A stretch of 64,000 nucleotides of DNA from Streptomyces sp. D2-8 (GTDB lineage: Bacteria > Actinomycetota > Actinomycetes > Streptomycetales > Streptomycetaceae): contig NZ_JAAHBP010000001.1 in NCBI RefSeq assembly GCF_023184515.1, positions 744,001 to 808,000 of the forward strand. The letters run 5' to 3'. Under the pieces are notes generated by a model that was given only the letters and a program-made list of their open reading frames with translations, was not told the DNA's origin and ran no database searches. This document shows, piece by piece, positions 42,082 to 50,102 of this stretch. The first letter of the stretch is position 1. Each line of letters starts with the position of its first letter. The translations under genes were made by a program, and so were the position numbers.

Positions 42082-42710
42082 GCTTCCTCCCCCGCCTTCA
42101 TGCCCGCGGGCCCGGCGATGCGCCGGAGTTGCCCCGCGAGAATGACCTTCCCTGTCAACTCGTCGACGTATGCCGGACTCAGCAACTCGAAGGCGTCTCC
42201 CTCGCCCTCGGTCACCACGAACCGGTCGCTCTCCTCCGGCTCCGTAACCCGCAGCAGCCGCAGTTCCCGCAGGTGCGCCGTCATCGCGCCCTCGACGGTC
42301 TCGCGGCTGTCTCCCGCCCGGGACCACAGCAGCGCGTCGATCTCGGCGAGACGTCCGGCGAACTGGGCGCGCGTGCGGAACTCGTCGAGCACCGCCCTGC
42401 GCACCGCCGCGGTGAGCGCGCCGGCCGGGGGCGCTGCTTCGGCCCCGGCAGCCTCCAGTGCCTCCGGTACGCGGGCCGCCACCCCTTTGATGACCGTCAT
42501 CGCGTCGATCGGATCGGGACGAGGGGGAGCCTCGACGGCACGGGCCTCCGTGGGCTTGACCGGGGCATCCGTGTGCTGCCCCCGGCGGCGCTTCAGACCT
42601 CCGGGTTTGTGTGGTGACGGCGCGCCCTGTGCCCCGGGTTGCGTCTGGCCGCACGCGGGGCACGGGCGGTGTGGTCGCTCTCTCTTGGGAATCTTCTTCT
42701 TGGGAGGCAT
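42078..42710 (-). CDS. Unknown partner of Hsp70-RNase protein, CxxC N-terminus
   Basis: The 210-residue protein starts with a very basic segment (MPPKKKIPKRERPHRPCP) containing one CPAC knuckle, then a Pro-rich linker. A helical C-terminal domain follows (about residues 68-205) ending in FELLSPAYVDELTGKVI. No family is recognised. Its stop overlaps the Hsp70-type start as ATGA, implying equimolar synthesis. By position it could be a dedicated nucleotide-exchange or targeting factor in place of GrpE or DnaJ; nothing in the sequence proves that. Confidence 0.62.
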   Translation of the reverse strand: MPPKKKIPKRERPHRPCPACGQTQPGAQGAPSPHKPGGLKRRRGQHTDAPVKPTEARAVEAPPRPDPIDAMTVIKGVAARVPEALEAAGAEAAPPAGALTAAVRRAVLDEFRTRAQFAGRLAEIDALLWSRAGDSRETVEGAMTAHLRELRLLRVTEPEESDRFVVTEGEGDAFELLSPAYVDELTGKVILAGQLRRIAGPAGMKAGEEA

Positions 42711-42768
42711 CAGGCTGCTCTACTTCGTTCGGCTCGGACGGTGGGTCAGGACGACGGCGCCGAAGCGG

Positions 42769-44463
42769 TCATCGTGCGGAGCTGTGGCGGTCGAGGCGCG
42801 GCGCGGTGGTCCGGAAGTCGTCGAGGAGTTCTACGGCGGCCCGGGCGCGGATGGCCTCCAGCTCGCCGCCACTCGTCACCGCGGTCCGGCGTGGCAGGGC
42901 CTCCACCGGAGGCACCAGATGCTTCGGCACCTGAGAGGGCATGTCGTATCGCGACCGGTCGAGCGGCAGCTGGTAGATGACGTCCCAGCCCGCCTCTCCG
43001 CGCAGCGCGCCTCGGATGCGTTCCTCGGCCATGTTCAGTTCCGACTGGCCCCTGGCGTCGCCCTCGCGCTCCCGGAATATCTCCCGGCAGCGTTCCTCCC
43101 ACCCGTCGGCTCCGTGATCGAGGCCGATGTCGAGGAAGGGATTGCTGAACCGACCGCGGTCGTTCCTTCTCGTCGCCCTCCAGCCGCGAAGGAGCCGGAG
43201 GTTGCGTTCGGCGACGACCCCTCCCTGCGTGGCGGCCTTGCCGGCGTACTCCTCGGCGGAGTCGAGAAGCTTGTCCCGTCCCGCGGGGGAATCGAGCTGC
43301 TCGCTCTGTGCCACGGCCACGTACGCCGCGAGGACGTTGGCCTCCAGTACCAGGTCCGCGGGAACCTTGCGGTTGCTCACGCTGTCACGGGTGAGGGAGC
43401 GAGCCTGCTGGGCCGCCGCTTCCAGGTCACCAAACTTCACGAGGTCGTAGGCACGGTTCAGGGCGACGAGGGCGTAGAACGGACTCCGTCCGGCGTCGAC
43501 AAGGTTGCCTGGGCGCCACAGGGTGGCCATGAGCAGCCAAAGTCCTCGGTCGTCGGTCATGCTCGGCGGCCACTGCCCGGACAACGCACCCGACTTGAGG
43601 TCGCGAAACTCGATCTGCTGAGGCCGGGGCAGAGCCATGTCGAGTGCGTCCATGGCCGTCACGTCGCCTTCGATGACGACGTCGTACAGCAGGTCCCACA
43701 CATCGTCCGGTTCCTCTCGGACGAGCGTCTCGCCGAGGAGGAAGGACTGCCGACGCTGGTACGCCTGCCATGTGAGGCGCTCGGCCTGCTCACCGGTGAC
43801 CGTTGTGGGGGCGAGACGGGCCCGCAGATACAAGCCCTCCCGCTCGTCCCGTCTCGTCCAGGGTGCGTCCTCGGGCATGAGGCCGCCGTGGTCGATCAGA
43901 TCGTCGATGACGGACAGGGGCGCCCATGCGAGAAGTTCGTCGAGAAAGCGGTTCGGCACGGGAATTGCGCCGCGAGTGGCCGCGGTCGCGAAGAGGCTGA
44001 AGGCGGGGCCGCCTGAGACCGCGTGGGCACGTTTGCTGATCAGGTCCAGGCTGGGCGCCGTCGAACACAGCACTCTGCACCGCTCCAGGCCTGCCTCGTT
44101 GAGCCATCGCACACCGGTCGCCCAGAGGTTCCGCAGATGGCCGAGCACCGACTCCGGTGGAAGGAGATTCAACCCCGCGCGCACCGCGGGTAGCAGGCTC
44201 TCACGGTCCGGATCACCTTCGAGGGCTTGCGCGAGGACCGCCCGCTCAGCTTCAGGCATTCCGGTGGCTGCCGCTGCCTCCGTGAGCATGGCCAGCACGG
44301 CTTCGACCGCTTCACCGCCCCCGACGCCGAGCCAACGCCACTTGCGCTGAACGAAACCGCTCACGCTTGAGGAGCCCTGGCTCTCCCGGCGTTCACGCGC
44401 ACGTTTCAGGCGCTCTTGTTCAGCGGCTTTCGCTGCCTGACGAGCGGCGACCGGATCCGTCAT
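42769..44463 (-). CDS. Unknown large helical protein of Hsp70-RNase operon
   Basis: This 564-residue protein has a charged N-terminal helix (AARQAAKAAEQERLKRARERRES). A long alpha-helical region follows, of the kind made by TPR-like repeats (YALVALNRAYDLVKFGDLE, AAAQQARSLTRDSV, ANVLAAYVAVAQSEQL). The C-terminal MAEERIRGALRGEAGWDVIY plus QLPLDRSRYDMPSQVP is distinctive, but its family is unknown to me. ATG at 44463 is preferred; an in-frame ATG three codons upstream is possible. It leads the operon with the CxxC protein and the Hsp70-type RNase, 58 bases before the former. A sensor or substrate-adaptor role is speculative. Confidence 0.65.
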   Translation of the reverse strand: MTDPVAARQAAKAAEQERLKRARERRESQGSSSVSGFVQRKWRWLGVGGGEAVEAVLAMLTEAAAATGMPEAERAVLAQALEGDPDRESLLPAVRAGLNLLPPESVLGHLRNLWATGVRWLNEAGLERCRVLCSTAPSLDLISKRAHAVSGGPAFSLFATAATRGAIPVPNRFLDELLAWAPLSVIDDLIDHGGLMPEDAPWTRRDEREGLYLRARLAPTTVTGEQAERLTWQAYQRRQSFLLGETLVREEPDDVWDLLYDVVIEGDVTAMDALDMALPRPQQIEFRDLKSGALSGQWPPSMTDDRGLWLLMATLWRPGNLVDAGRSPFYALVALNRAYDLVKFGDLEAAAQQARSLTRDSVSNRKVPADLVLEANVLAAYVAVAQSEQLDSPAGRDKLLDSAEEYAGKAATQGGVVAERNLRLLRGWRATRRNDRGRFSNPFLDIGLDHGADGWEERCREIFREREGDARGQSELNMAEERIRGALRGEAGWDVIYQLPLDRSRYDMPSQVPKHLVPPVEALPRRTAVTSGGELEAIRARAAVELLDDFRTTAPRLDRHSSAR

Positions 44464-44587
44464 GTCGTACACCCCGACAGGGTATCCGCGGGATCTGACA
44501 ATCCGTATGGCCTCGTACGTTTCGTGACCATGCGCGATGGGCCTCGCAAGGCATGGCGGATGTGGCGTGCGACGGTGGGCGGTTGGC

Positions 44588-44899
44588 CTATCCGCCCACG
44601 GCCCACCGCGCTCCTGCGACCACGCCCAACAGCAGAGCCGGCAATATCCACCACCACGGCATGGCCCTCCGCACCGAAGGCACCAGCCACAGCGCCGCTG
44701 CGGCCCCGGCGGCAGCGATGGTGAGGACGCACGACAGAACGATTCCGGCGTACGCGTCGTCGTCCCAGGTGCCGGACGGCGTGATGGTCAGTGCCGTCCA
44801 GCAGAAGTACGCGGCGATGAGGGTGAGCAGGGTGAGGGGTACAGCGAGGACCACACGGAGGCAGCCGCGGTCGTCGTCCACGTGGGAAGGGCTGGTCAT
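44588..44899 (-). CDS. Small three-TM membrane protein
   Basis: The 103-residue protein has three hydrophobic segments (about residues 14-34, 46-66 and 78-98), starting MTSPSHVDDDRGCLRVVLAV. No family is recognised. The start ATG shares one base with the stop of the preceding lysozyme-like fragment, so it was translationally coupled to that gene. Small membrane proteins like this often accompany exported WXG-type effectors as immunity proteins; here that is a guess from context. Confidence 0.6.
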   Translation of the reverse strand: MTSPSHVDDDRGCLRVVLAVPLTLLTLIAAYFCWTALTITPSGTWDDDAYAGIVLSCVLTIAAAGAAAALWLVPSVRRAMPWWWILPALLLGVVAGARWAVGG

Positions 44900-45201
44900 C
44901 AGCGCAGTGCGTTCCTTGCCTCGTCCAGATCGTTCGCGCACCCACGCCCGTAGTCCTGGGCGTCGTCGGTCTCCCAGTACGGCCCGCCGTTGTAACGCGC
45001 GGCGAGTTCCTGGTACTGGGCCGGTGTCATCTCCTCGGCCGGCACATCGGCGAACTCGCTCTCCGCCTTGAGTTGGGCCAGGTACTCCGAAGCGATGAAG
45101 ATGTTCTGCGCAAGATCCTGCAAGGCTGTTTCCACTGTGCCGCCCTGCTGATCGGTGAGGTGCTCGGGGTCGTAGCCGAGAACCTCGGCGCCACGTCGCA
45201 C
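44899..45201 (-). pseudogene. Fragment of muramidase-like or ESX-associated protein
   Basis: The open frame is about 100 codons from a GTG at 45201 that lacks a ribosome site. The frame extends upstream without a start into a remnant of an oppositely oriented regulator gene, so the true 5' part seems to be missing. The sequence TPAQYQELAARYNGGPYW followed by ETDDAQDYGRG resembles the end of a lysozyme/transglycosylase-type domain (ARYNGGP). I read it as the 3' remnant of a larger exported peptidoglycan-active protein. An intact short gene cannot be excluded. Confidence 0.45.
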
Positions 45202-45214
45202 CTGGATGGCGATG

Positions 45215-45311
45215 GTTCGGACGGCAACTGAAGCGGTTTCGGCCGCGGACAGACCTGGAGTGGGCTGACTTCGGGTCGCGGACCGGGAACCAGGCGTCCA
45301 CGATCGCGGCG
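45215..45311 (+). pseudogene. Remnant of XRE regulator gene (HTH fragment)
   Basis: These 97 bases align without gaps, at a little over 80% identity, to 48434-48530 inside the intact XRE regulator gene and in the same orientation. Translated, they give FGRQLKRFRPRTDLEWADFG then SRTGNQASTIAA, the first helices of the HTH domain. Both ends stop abruptly. The fragment lies between the lysozyme-like remnant and the WXG-like module, marking a recombination scar. Confidence 0.8.
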
Positions 45312-45330
45312 ACAGTCACCGACGAGGTCC

Positions 45331-46047
45331 TCAGTCTGCCGATGCCGATGAGGACGGGGTCGCAGGAAGAGGGCTGATGCCAGGTTCGAAGTGGGCGCGG
45401 AGGTAGATGCGGGTGCGCTTCGGCGAGTACTCGTGTGCGTACAGACGGACGCAGCGCTTGTCGGACGTGTCGTACGCGTCGGACGTGCCGTACGGGTTGT
45501 CGGGGGTTCCGGAGGTGCCGGGGTCCTCGGTGGCCTTGGCGGCGTCGGGGCAGACGTAGCCGTAGCGCATGCCGTCCTTGAACGTCTCGGGTTCCGGGAG
45601 CCCGAGGTGGGCGAAGTCATGGGGAGTTACGTCGGCCTGCGCGGACGAGGGCTCCAGCCACTTGCCCTCCGCGGGATGCTCCTTCAGGTAGGTCTCCGCC
45701 TCGGACCTCGTCAGCGTGAAGGTGAGCAGGCCCGTGTCGAAACGGGAGGTGACCTCGTACGCGGCCTGTGGGGACCGGGCTGTGACCGGGACGTCAAGGC
45801 CCATCTGCTCGCTCATCCACTCCGACGAGATTCCCTCGGCCCACTTCGCGTCCGCAGCCTGTTCCGCCACGCGGTCGTCGGCGCCGTCACCGCCCCGGTC
45901 GGCGAGGAGCCACGCCCCTGTGGTCACGGCGCCCGAGAGGGCCAGTACGCCGGCGGTCACGCCTGCGATGAGCCACAAGCGGCGGCCACCACGACCGCCG
46001 TTGCCGCCGCCTTCCTCGGGTGCCCGGTACGCGTCGACGTCGTTCAT
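45331..46047 (-). CDS. Single-pass membrane-anchored protein of WXG-like module
   Basis: The 238-residue protein has a Gly-rich cytoplasmic N-terminus, one transmembrane helix (about residues 24-48, LWLIAGVTAGVLALSGAVTT) and an extracellular domain of about 185 residues containing two cysteines (YGYVCPDAAK and DKRCVRLYAHEY). No family is recognised. It is typical of the membrane proteins that follow WXG-like effectors in actinomycetes. Its ATG overlaps the upstream gene's stop by four bases. It may be the immunity or surface-anchoring partner of that effector (inference). Confidence 0.68.
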   Translation of the reverse strand: MNDVDAYRAPEEGGGNGGRGGRRLWLIAGVTAGVLALSGAVTTGAWLLADRGGDGADDRVAEQAADAKWAEGISSEWMSEQMGLDVPVTARSPQAAYEVTSRFDTGLLTFTLTRSEAETYLKEHPAEGKWLEPSSAQADVTPHDFAHLGLPEPETFKDGMRYGYVCPDAAKATEDPGTSGTPDNPYGTSDAYDTSDKRCVRLYAHEYSPKRTRIYLRAHFEPGISPLPATPSSSASAD

Positions 46048-47558
46048 CGGCCGTCCGCCCTCTCCGCCGCCCTGCCGGTCGTACGGTCCTGCTGTTGCTC
46101 TCGGCCGGGATTCAAGCGTCCGTCCCTGCTGTCGTCGGGACCCGGTAGCGGGTCGTCGTTGGGCTCCGAGGAGCCGAGATCGTAGTTCTTGACGCTGCTA
46201 CTGCCCGTCATGTCGAACTCCTGGGCGAGGCCTACCCGGTGCAGCTTGGCCATCTCTCCGTCGGGAATGTCCAGCGGGCCGACGTTGACGCCCTTGCCCT
46301 CGTCCCAGTTGTAGCGGTCCCAGACGTTTGCCTGGTAGTCGATGCTGATCTTGGGGTTGCCATTCACATCCGGAACGGCCGTCACCACGCCGGTGACGTT
46401 GGTATTGGCGCCGCCCACCGCGTAGAACCAGTTGGGATCAACCTGCTGAGTGAAGTAGAAGCCCTCGGGTTGCTTCGCCTCGACCGGGAAGGCGACCGGT
46501 CTTCCTCCGTTCTTCTCGAACTCCGCGAGAGCCTGCTTGCGCCAGTCGTCCTGGTTCAGCCGGACGATGTCGTCGACGTACGTCCTGAAGGCGGGGACGT
46601 CCGTCATCATCTTGTCCACGGGCAGGTTCATGACGCTGCCGCTGTTTCCCAGGTAGTGGGCCATATGACGGGACGCGTCCGTCATGCCCTTCCAGTCGGC
46701 GCCCTCCGTCAGCAACTCCATCTTCTGCTTGGTGGCCCACTCGTCGAAGCCTGGTGATTCGGACCCGTGTTTTCCCGAGCCCGCGTCCGCCGCGATCTGC
46801 GGCATGGTGGGGCTGAGAATGCCTGCTGCCAGCAGGTCGTCCTTCTGCGCCAGCCAGAGCTGTGCCCGTGCCTCGGGGCTCAGGGACTCCCACAGGCGTC
46901 CCAGTTCGGCCCGCTGCTTCGGGCTCGCGTCCCCGCCGAGCGCGGCCAGTTCCTTCGCACGCGGCAGTTGTTCCTCGTCAAGGGAGGTGTACTTAGCATG
47001 GCCCGCGTTGTGCGGGTCGTTGCCGTGGCTCTTGCGCAGCGCGCGTACTGCCGCCGCGTCGACCTCGGCAGCGTGCTGGACGATTCCGGTGAGAGTGTCC
47101 GCGTACCACTGGATCCGGTCCTTGGTGCGCTGGTCGGGGCCTTCGGGAGTGCACATCGCCTCCGAGACGCGAACCGTGCCGCCCGGACCGTCGAAGACGA
47201 GGAGGCCTGGGTCCGGCGGTTCGTGGGCCGGGTCGCCCTTGCGCGCCGAATCGGTGAGGCTCTGCGCCTGCTTCTGGTACCGCGTCAGCTCGGCGTGGGC
47301 GTCGCCGAGGACGTTGGCGATGCTCTCGGCCTCTGTCTGGAGGTCCGTGAATTCCTTGGCCGTTTTGCGCACGAAGTCCTTGGTCACGCCGGCGTTGACG
47401 CCCTTCCAACGGGCGCCGTCGGACTTCTTCGTCAAGCCGTCCCGTACGTCGGTCGTGAGCTTGGCCAGATCGCCGGCCATCGTTCTCCAGTCGGACGCAG
47501 CCGTGCCCAGCTTGGTGAGGTCCAGGGCCATGAGGTCCGAGTACGAAAAATCTCCCAT
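46044..47558 (-). CDS. Putative type VII-exported effector with WXG-like N-terminus
   Basis: The 504-residue protein starts MGDFSYSDLMALDLTKLGTA and has an N-terminal helical hairpin with DGARWKGVNAGVTKDFVRK, a W-K-G turn as in WXG100/LXG export domains (about residues 1-110). The middle and C-terminal parts (DPNWFYAVGGANTNVTGVV, YQANVWDRYNWDEGKGV) have no recognised toxin motif. No signal peptide or membrane segment is present. It lies 8 bases after another small helical protein gene and overlaps the membrane-protein gene. An extracellular effector using a type VII machine encoded elsewhere, possibly at 8-21 kb, is likely. Confidence 0.72.
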   Translation of the reverse strand: MGDFSYSDLMALDLTKLGTAASDWRTMAGDLAKLTTDVRDGLTKKSDGARWKGVNAGVTKDFVRKTAKEFTDLQTEAESIANVLGDAHAELTRYQKQAQSLTDSARKGDPAHEPPDPGLLVFDGPGGTVRVSEAMCTPEGPDQRTKDRIQWYADTLTGIVQHAAEVDAAAVRALRKSHGNDPHNAGHAKYTSLDEEQLPRAKELAALGGDASPKQRAELGRLWESLSPEARAQLWLAQKDDLLAAGILSPTMPQIAADAGSGKHGSESPGFDEWATKQKMELLTEGADWKGMTDASRHMAHYLGNSGSVMNLPVDKMMTDVPAFRTYVDDIVRLNQDDWRKQALAEFEKNGGRPVAFPVEAKQPEGFYFTQQVDPNWFYAVGGANTNVTGVVTAVPDVNGNPKISIDYQANVWDRYNWDEGKGVNVGPLDIPDGEMAKLHRVGLAQEFDMTGSSSVKNYDLGSSEPNDDPLPGPDDSRDGRLNPGREQQQDRTTGRAAERADGR

Positions 47559-47566
47559 GGCGCGAC

Positions 47567-48031
47567 CTACTTGAAGTAGTCGTTCAGCGCTGAGACGGGC
47601 AACGGTCCAGTACGGCCCCGGATCTCGGCGGCGATCCCGGCGTCCTCCCGCGCATACAGCTTCTTGCTGTAGTCGAGGTGGTTGGAGATGTGCGCGCAGG
47701 CTTGGAGGACGTGCTTCACCTGCGAGGTCCAGATCTCGACCGTCGACTCCAGTTCCGCACCGAGCCCGAGGTTGTGGCTCTTGAGCGCGGCGGCCGCCTG
47801 CATGGTGGACCCCGATCCGTTCTTGTCCACGCCCGTACCGGCGACGTCGGCCTTCTTCTTCAGCTCGCCGTGGAGGATGAACGCCTCGTGACCGACGGCC
47901 CCGAGGTCGTCCTGGTGCACCACGAGATCCGAGTCGCCGGCACCTGCCGCCCCGGCCTGATTCAGCCGCATCCGCGCAGCCTGGCCCTCCGACGCCGCAG
48001 CCTTGGCCCTCTCCCACTCTTCCCAAGCCAA
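47567..48031 (-). CDS. Small helical ESX-like protein
   Basis: This 154-residue helical protein contains QVKHVLQACAHISNHLDYS near the C-terminus. It resembles the small proteins encoded before WXG-like effectors and would be an export partner or chaperone for the next gene product. I place the start at TTG 48031 because GGGGGGA lies five to six bases upstream; an ATG at 48100 without a good ribosome site would add 23 residues. The region up to the divergent regulator (48306) should hold its promoter. Confidence 0.62.
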   Translation of the reverse strand: MAWEEWERAKAAASEGQAARMRLNQAGAAGAGDSDLVVHQDDLGAVGHEAFILHGELKKKADVAGTGVDKNGSGSTMQAAAALKSHNLGLGAELESTVEIWTSQVKHVLQACAHISNHLDYSKKLYAREDAGIAAEIRGRTGPLPVSALNDYFK

Positions 48032-48305
48032 TTCGGTCCCCCCGTCCCGTCGCCAGTCATGCTTAGGCGAGCCGTGTAATAGCTGCCTTCCGTCGCTCAC
48101 GCAAATCTATCAACCCCCTCCATGTGAGCAGCAGTTCACCTCGACCGCGACTCGGCCCCTCGGCCGGGTTTGCCGGGAACGGCATGGTCGTCACAAGGCC
48201 GAAGTGCTTCTCTCGGCGGCATGAGCACTTGTGCGGGTGAACTTTCGAGGTTTGGCGGTGTAGTGACCGTGTGCTTTCTAGCGTGGCCGTCAGTGGGTAC
48301 GGGCG

Positions 48306-49208
48306 GTGGAGGTGAGCGGGCGGGTGAGCGAACTGGTACAGCAGCCGGACGAAACCATGGCTGCGGACATGGCCTCGGAGGGCGAGACGGAGGCTTCGAG
48401 GTCGCCCGAGCCGGGGTCGGGCATCCTCCGAGTGTTCGGTCGGCAGCTGAAGCGGTTCCGGCTGCGGGCGGGGTTGGAGCGGGCCGAGTTCGGGTCGCGG
48501 ACCGGGTACTCGGCGTCCACGATCGCGGCGTTCGAGCAGGGGAGGCGGGTGCCGCCGCCTCGGTTCATTGACGTGGCGGACGAACTGCTTGACGCGGGCG
48601 GGGTCTTGCAGGAGATGAAGGAGGAGGTTGCGCGGGCGCAGTTCCCGGCGTTCTTCCGGGATGCGGCTCGGTTGGAGGCGGAGGCGGTTGAGCTGCATGT
48701 CTACGACACACACTTGATCAATGGGCTTCTACAGACAGAGGAGTACGCGCGCGCCGTATTCGCGATGCGCCGACCGCTCTTGGACGAGGAGACGATCGAG
48801 CAGAGGGTGGCCGCCCGGATGCTCAGGCAAGAGATCTTCTCCCGATGGCCCGCACCGTTGATGAGCTTCGTCATCGAGGAGGCTGTACTGCGCCGCCCCA
48901 TCGGCGGTACTGAGGTTCATCGCAGCCAACTTGAGCAGATCATGCTCACCGGGCAGAACCGCAACGTCGAGATCCAAGTCATGCCGTTGCAGCGGGAGGA
49001 CCATGCGGGACTTGCAGGTCCTTTCACTCTGATCGAGACCAGGGCGGGGCAGCGGATCGCATACGCAGAGGTTCAGAAAAGTAGCCACCTCTATACCGAG
49101 CGGACGCCCGTTCGGGAGCTTGAGGCGCAGTATGGGATTATCCGGGCTCAGGCTCTCACTCCACGAGAGTCGATGGCTTTCATCGAGGGACTGCTGGGGG
49201 AGCTATGA
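48306..49208 (+). CDS. XRE-family regulator with DUF5753 domain
   Basis: The 300-residue regulator has an N-terminal HTH_31 domain (about residues 40-100: VFGRQLKRFRLRAGLERAEF, YSASTIAAFEQGRRVPPPRF). A C-terminal DUF5753 domain follows (about 115-295: LHVYDTHLINGLLQTEEYAR, then IEEAVLRRPIGG, VMPLQREDHAGLAGPFTLI). These regulators occur with DUF397 partners throughout Streptomyces and affect development and antibiotic production. The next gene, DUF397, overlaps by four bases. The first GTG (48306) is shown; a start at the internal ATG near codon 18 is also possible. Confidence 0.9.
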   Translation: MEVSGRVSELVQQPDETMAADMASEGETEASRSPEPGSGILRVFGRQLKRFRLRAGLERAEFGSRTGYSASTIAAFEQGRRVPPPRFIDVADELLDAGGVLQEMKEEVARAQFPAFFRDAARLEAEAVELHVYDTHLINGLLQTEEYARAVFAMRRPLLDEETIEQRVAARMLRQEIFSRWPAPLMSFVIEEAVLRRPIGGTEVHRSQLEQIMLTGQNRNVEIQVMPLQREDHAGLAGPFTLIETRAGQRIAYAEVQKSSHLYTERTPVRELEAQYGIIRAQALTPRESMAFIEGLLGEL

Positions 49209-49399
49209 AGGGCGCGACGGAACTGACCTGGGCCAAGAGCACCTACAGCAGCGGTGAGGGTGGTCAGTGTGTCGAGGTAGCCACCTGTTCTCAGGCTGTC
49301 CATGTGCGGGACTCCAAGGACACTGCCCGTCCTGGACTGGCTGTTGGCCCGGATGCCTGGCAGGTGTTCGTCGGGTACGCCGTCGACCAGACCACCTGA
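49205..49399 (+). CDS. DUF397 small protein
   Basis: This 64-residue DUF397 protein starts MKGATELTWAKSTYSSGEGG and contains CVEVATCSQAVHVRDSKDT, the family core. Its ATG overlaps the regulator stop (ATGA). DUF397 proteins act with the HTH_31/DUF5753 partner, possibly as antagonists. It ends 25 bases from the convergent TOPRIM-like gene. Confidence 0.92.
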   Translation: MKGATELTWAKSTYSSGEGGQCVEVATCSQAVHVRDSKDTARPGLAVGPDAWQVFVGYAVDQTT

Positions 49400-49424
49400 G
49401 TATCACCCTGCGGCTTTGAACGGC

Positions 49425-50102
49425 TCACCTGCGGCGGGGACTTGGAACGGAGGCTGCGGACCACTGGCCGAGTTCGTGGACGAAGTCCTTGTAGGAGCGG
49501 TTGGTACCGTTCGGGCCCGAGGCTAGTAGGCCTAGCGACCGGGCCTCCTCGGCTACCTTGGGCCCGTCACTCTCCCGGAAGGCCGGGGAACCCAGCCTGC
49601 GCTTGAGTTCTTCCTTGGGGCTCTTGATGGTTCCTGTGTCGCGGCCTTGGAGTTGCGCGGGAATCTTCCAGTTGGGTCGGACGGCAGGGAAGGCGTCCGG
49701 GAAGAGTAAGAGCCAGGCTTCCGACTCCCAAGCGGCCAGCGCCAACGCCGAGTTGCAGGGGCCTTCACGGGTGAGAGCTCCGGCGACGTTCGCACGGACA
49801 CGGGTGTACGCGGCGTCCGTGTAGCCGTCCAAGTCTTCGTGGATCACCAGCCCGACCAGCGGGCCCTTCGCCCGGAGCGCCCGGCCCTTCGCTTTACCGA
49901 TGATCGTGCGGATGCGGGCGGCGAGTTCGGAGCCGGTGGCCGTCTTGAGGCGAGTCTTGTCGCTGATCTCGACGAGCCGGGCGTTGCCAAGGTCCGGGTG
50001 ATGCTGCTTGATGATCTCGGCGACGATCCGGCAGTCGTTGGAGTCCTCGCTGGCGAGCACGATGACACCGCGCCCCTGCGGCCCTTTGTTTCTGGCTTTC
50101 AC
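49425..50102 (-). CDS. TOPRIM-like (DUF4276-type) protein, partner of ATPase
   Basis: The 225-residue protein has GVIVLASEDSNDCRIVAEII at the N-terminus (Glu-x-Asp-like acidic strand) and GLVIHEDLDGYTDA in the middle (second acidic strand). ALALAAWESEAWLLLFPDAF follows, the pattern of DUF4276/RloB-like proteins with a TOPRIM-type metal site. Such proteins pair with OLD-like ATPases in abortive-infection systems. The start overlaps the ATPase gene by four bases. Nuclease activity is inferred from family resemblance only. Confidence 0.72.
   Translation of the reverse strand: MKARNKGPQGRGVIVLASEDSNDCRIVAEIIKQHHPDLGNARLVEISDKTRLKTATGSELAARIRTIIGKAKGRALRAKGPLVGLVIHEDLDGYTDAAYTRVRANVAGALTREGPCNSALALAAWESEAWLLLFPDAFPAVRPNWKIPAQLQGRDTGTIKSPKEELKRRLGSPAFRESDGPKVAEEARSLGLLASGPNGTNRSYKDFVHELGQWSAASVPSPRRR

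Noticed and set aside
40555..44016. Plus-strand open frame of 1153 codons
   Set aside because: It runs antisense through the Hsp70-type operon. High GC makes long antisense frames common, and the composition is not protein-like.
44899..45201. Intact 100-residue gene
   Set aside because: Its GTG has no ribosome site and the frame runs upstream into a regulator-gene remnant without a start, so a truncated gene is more likely.
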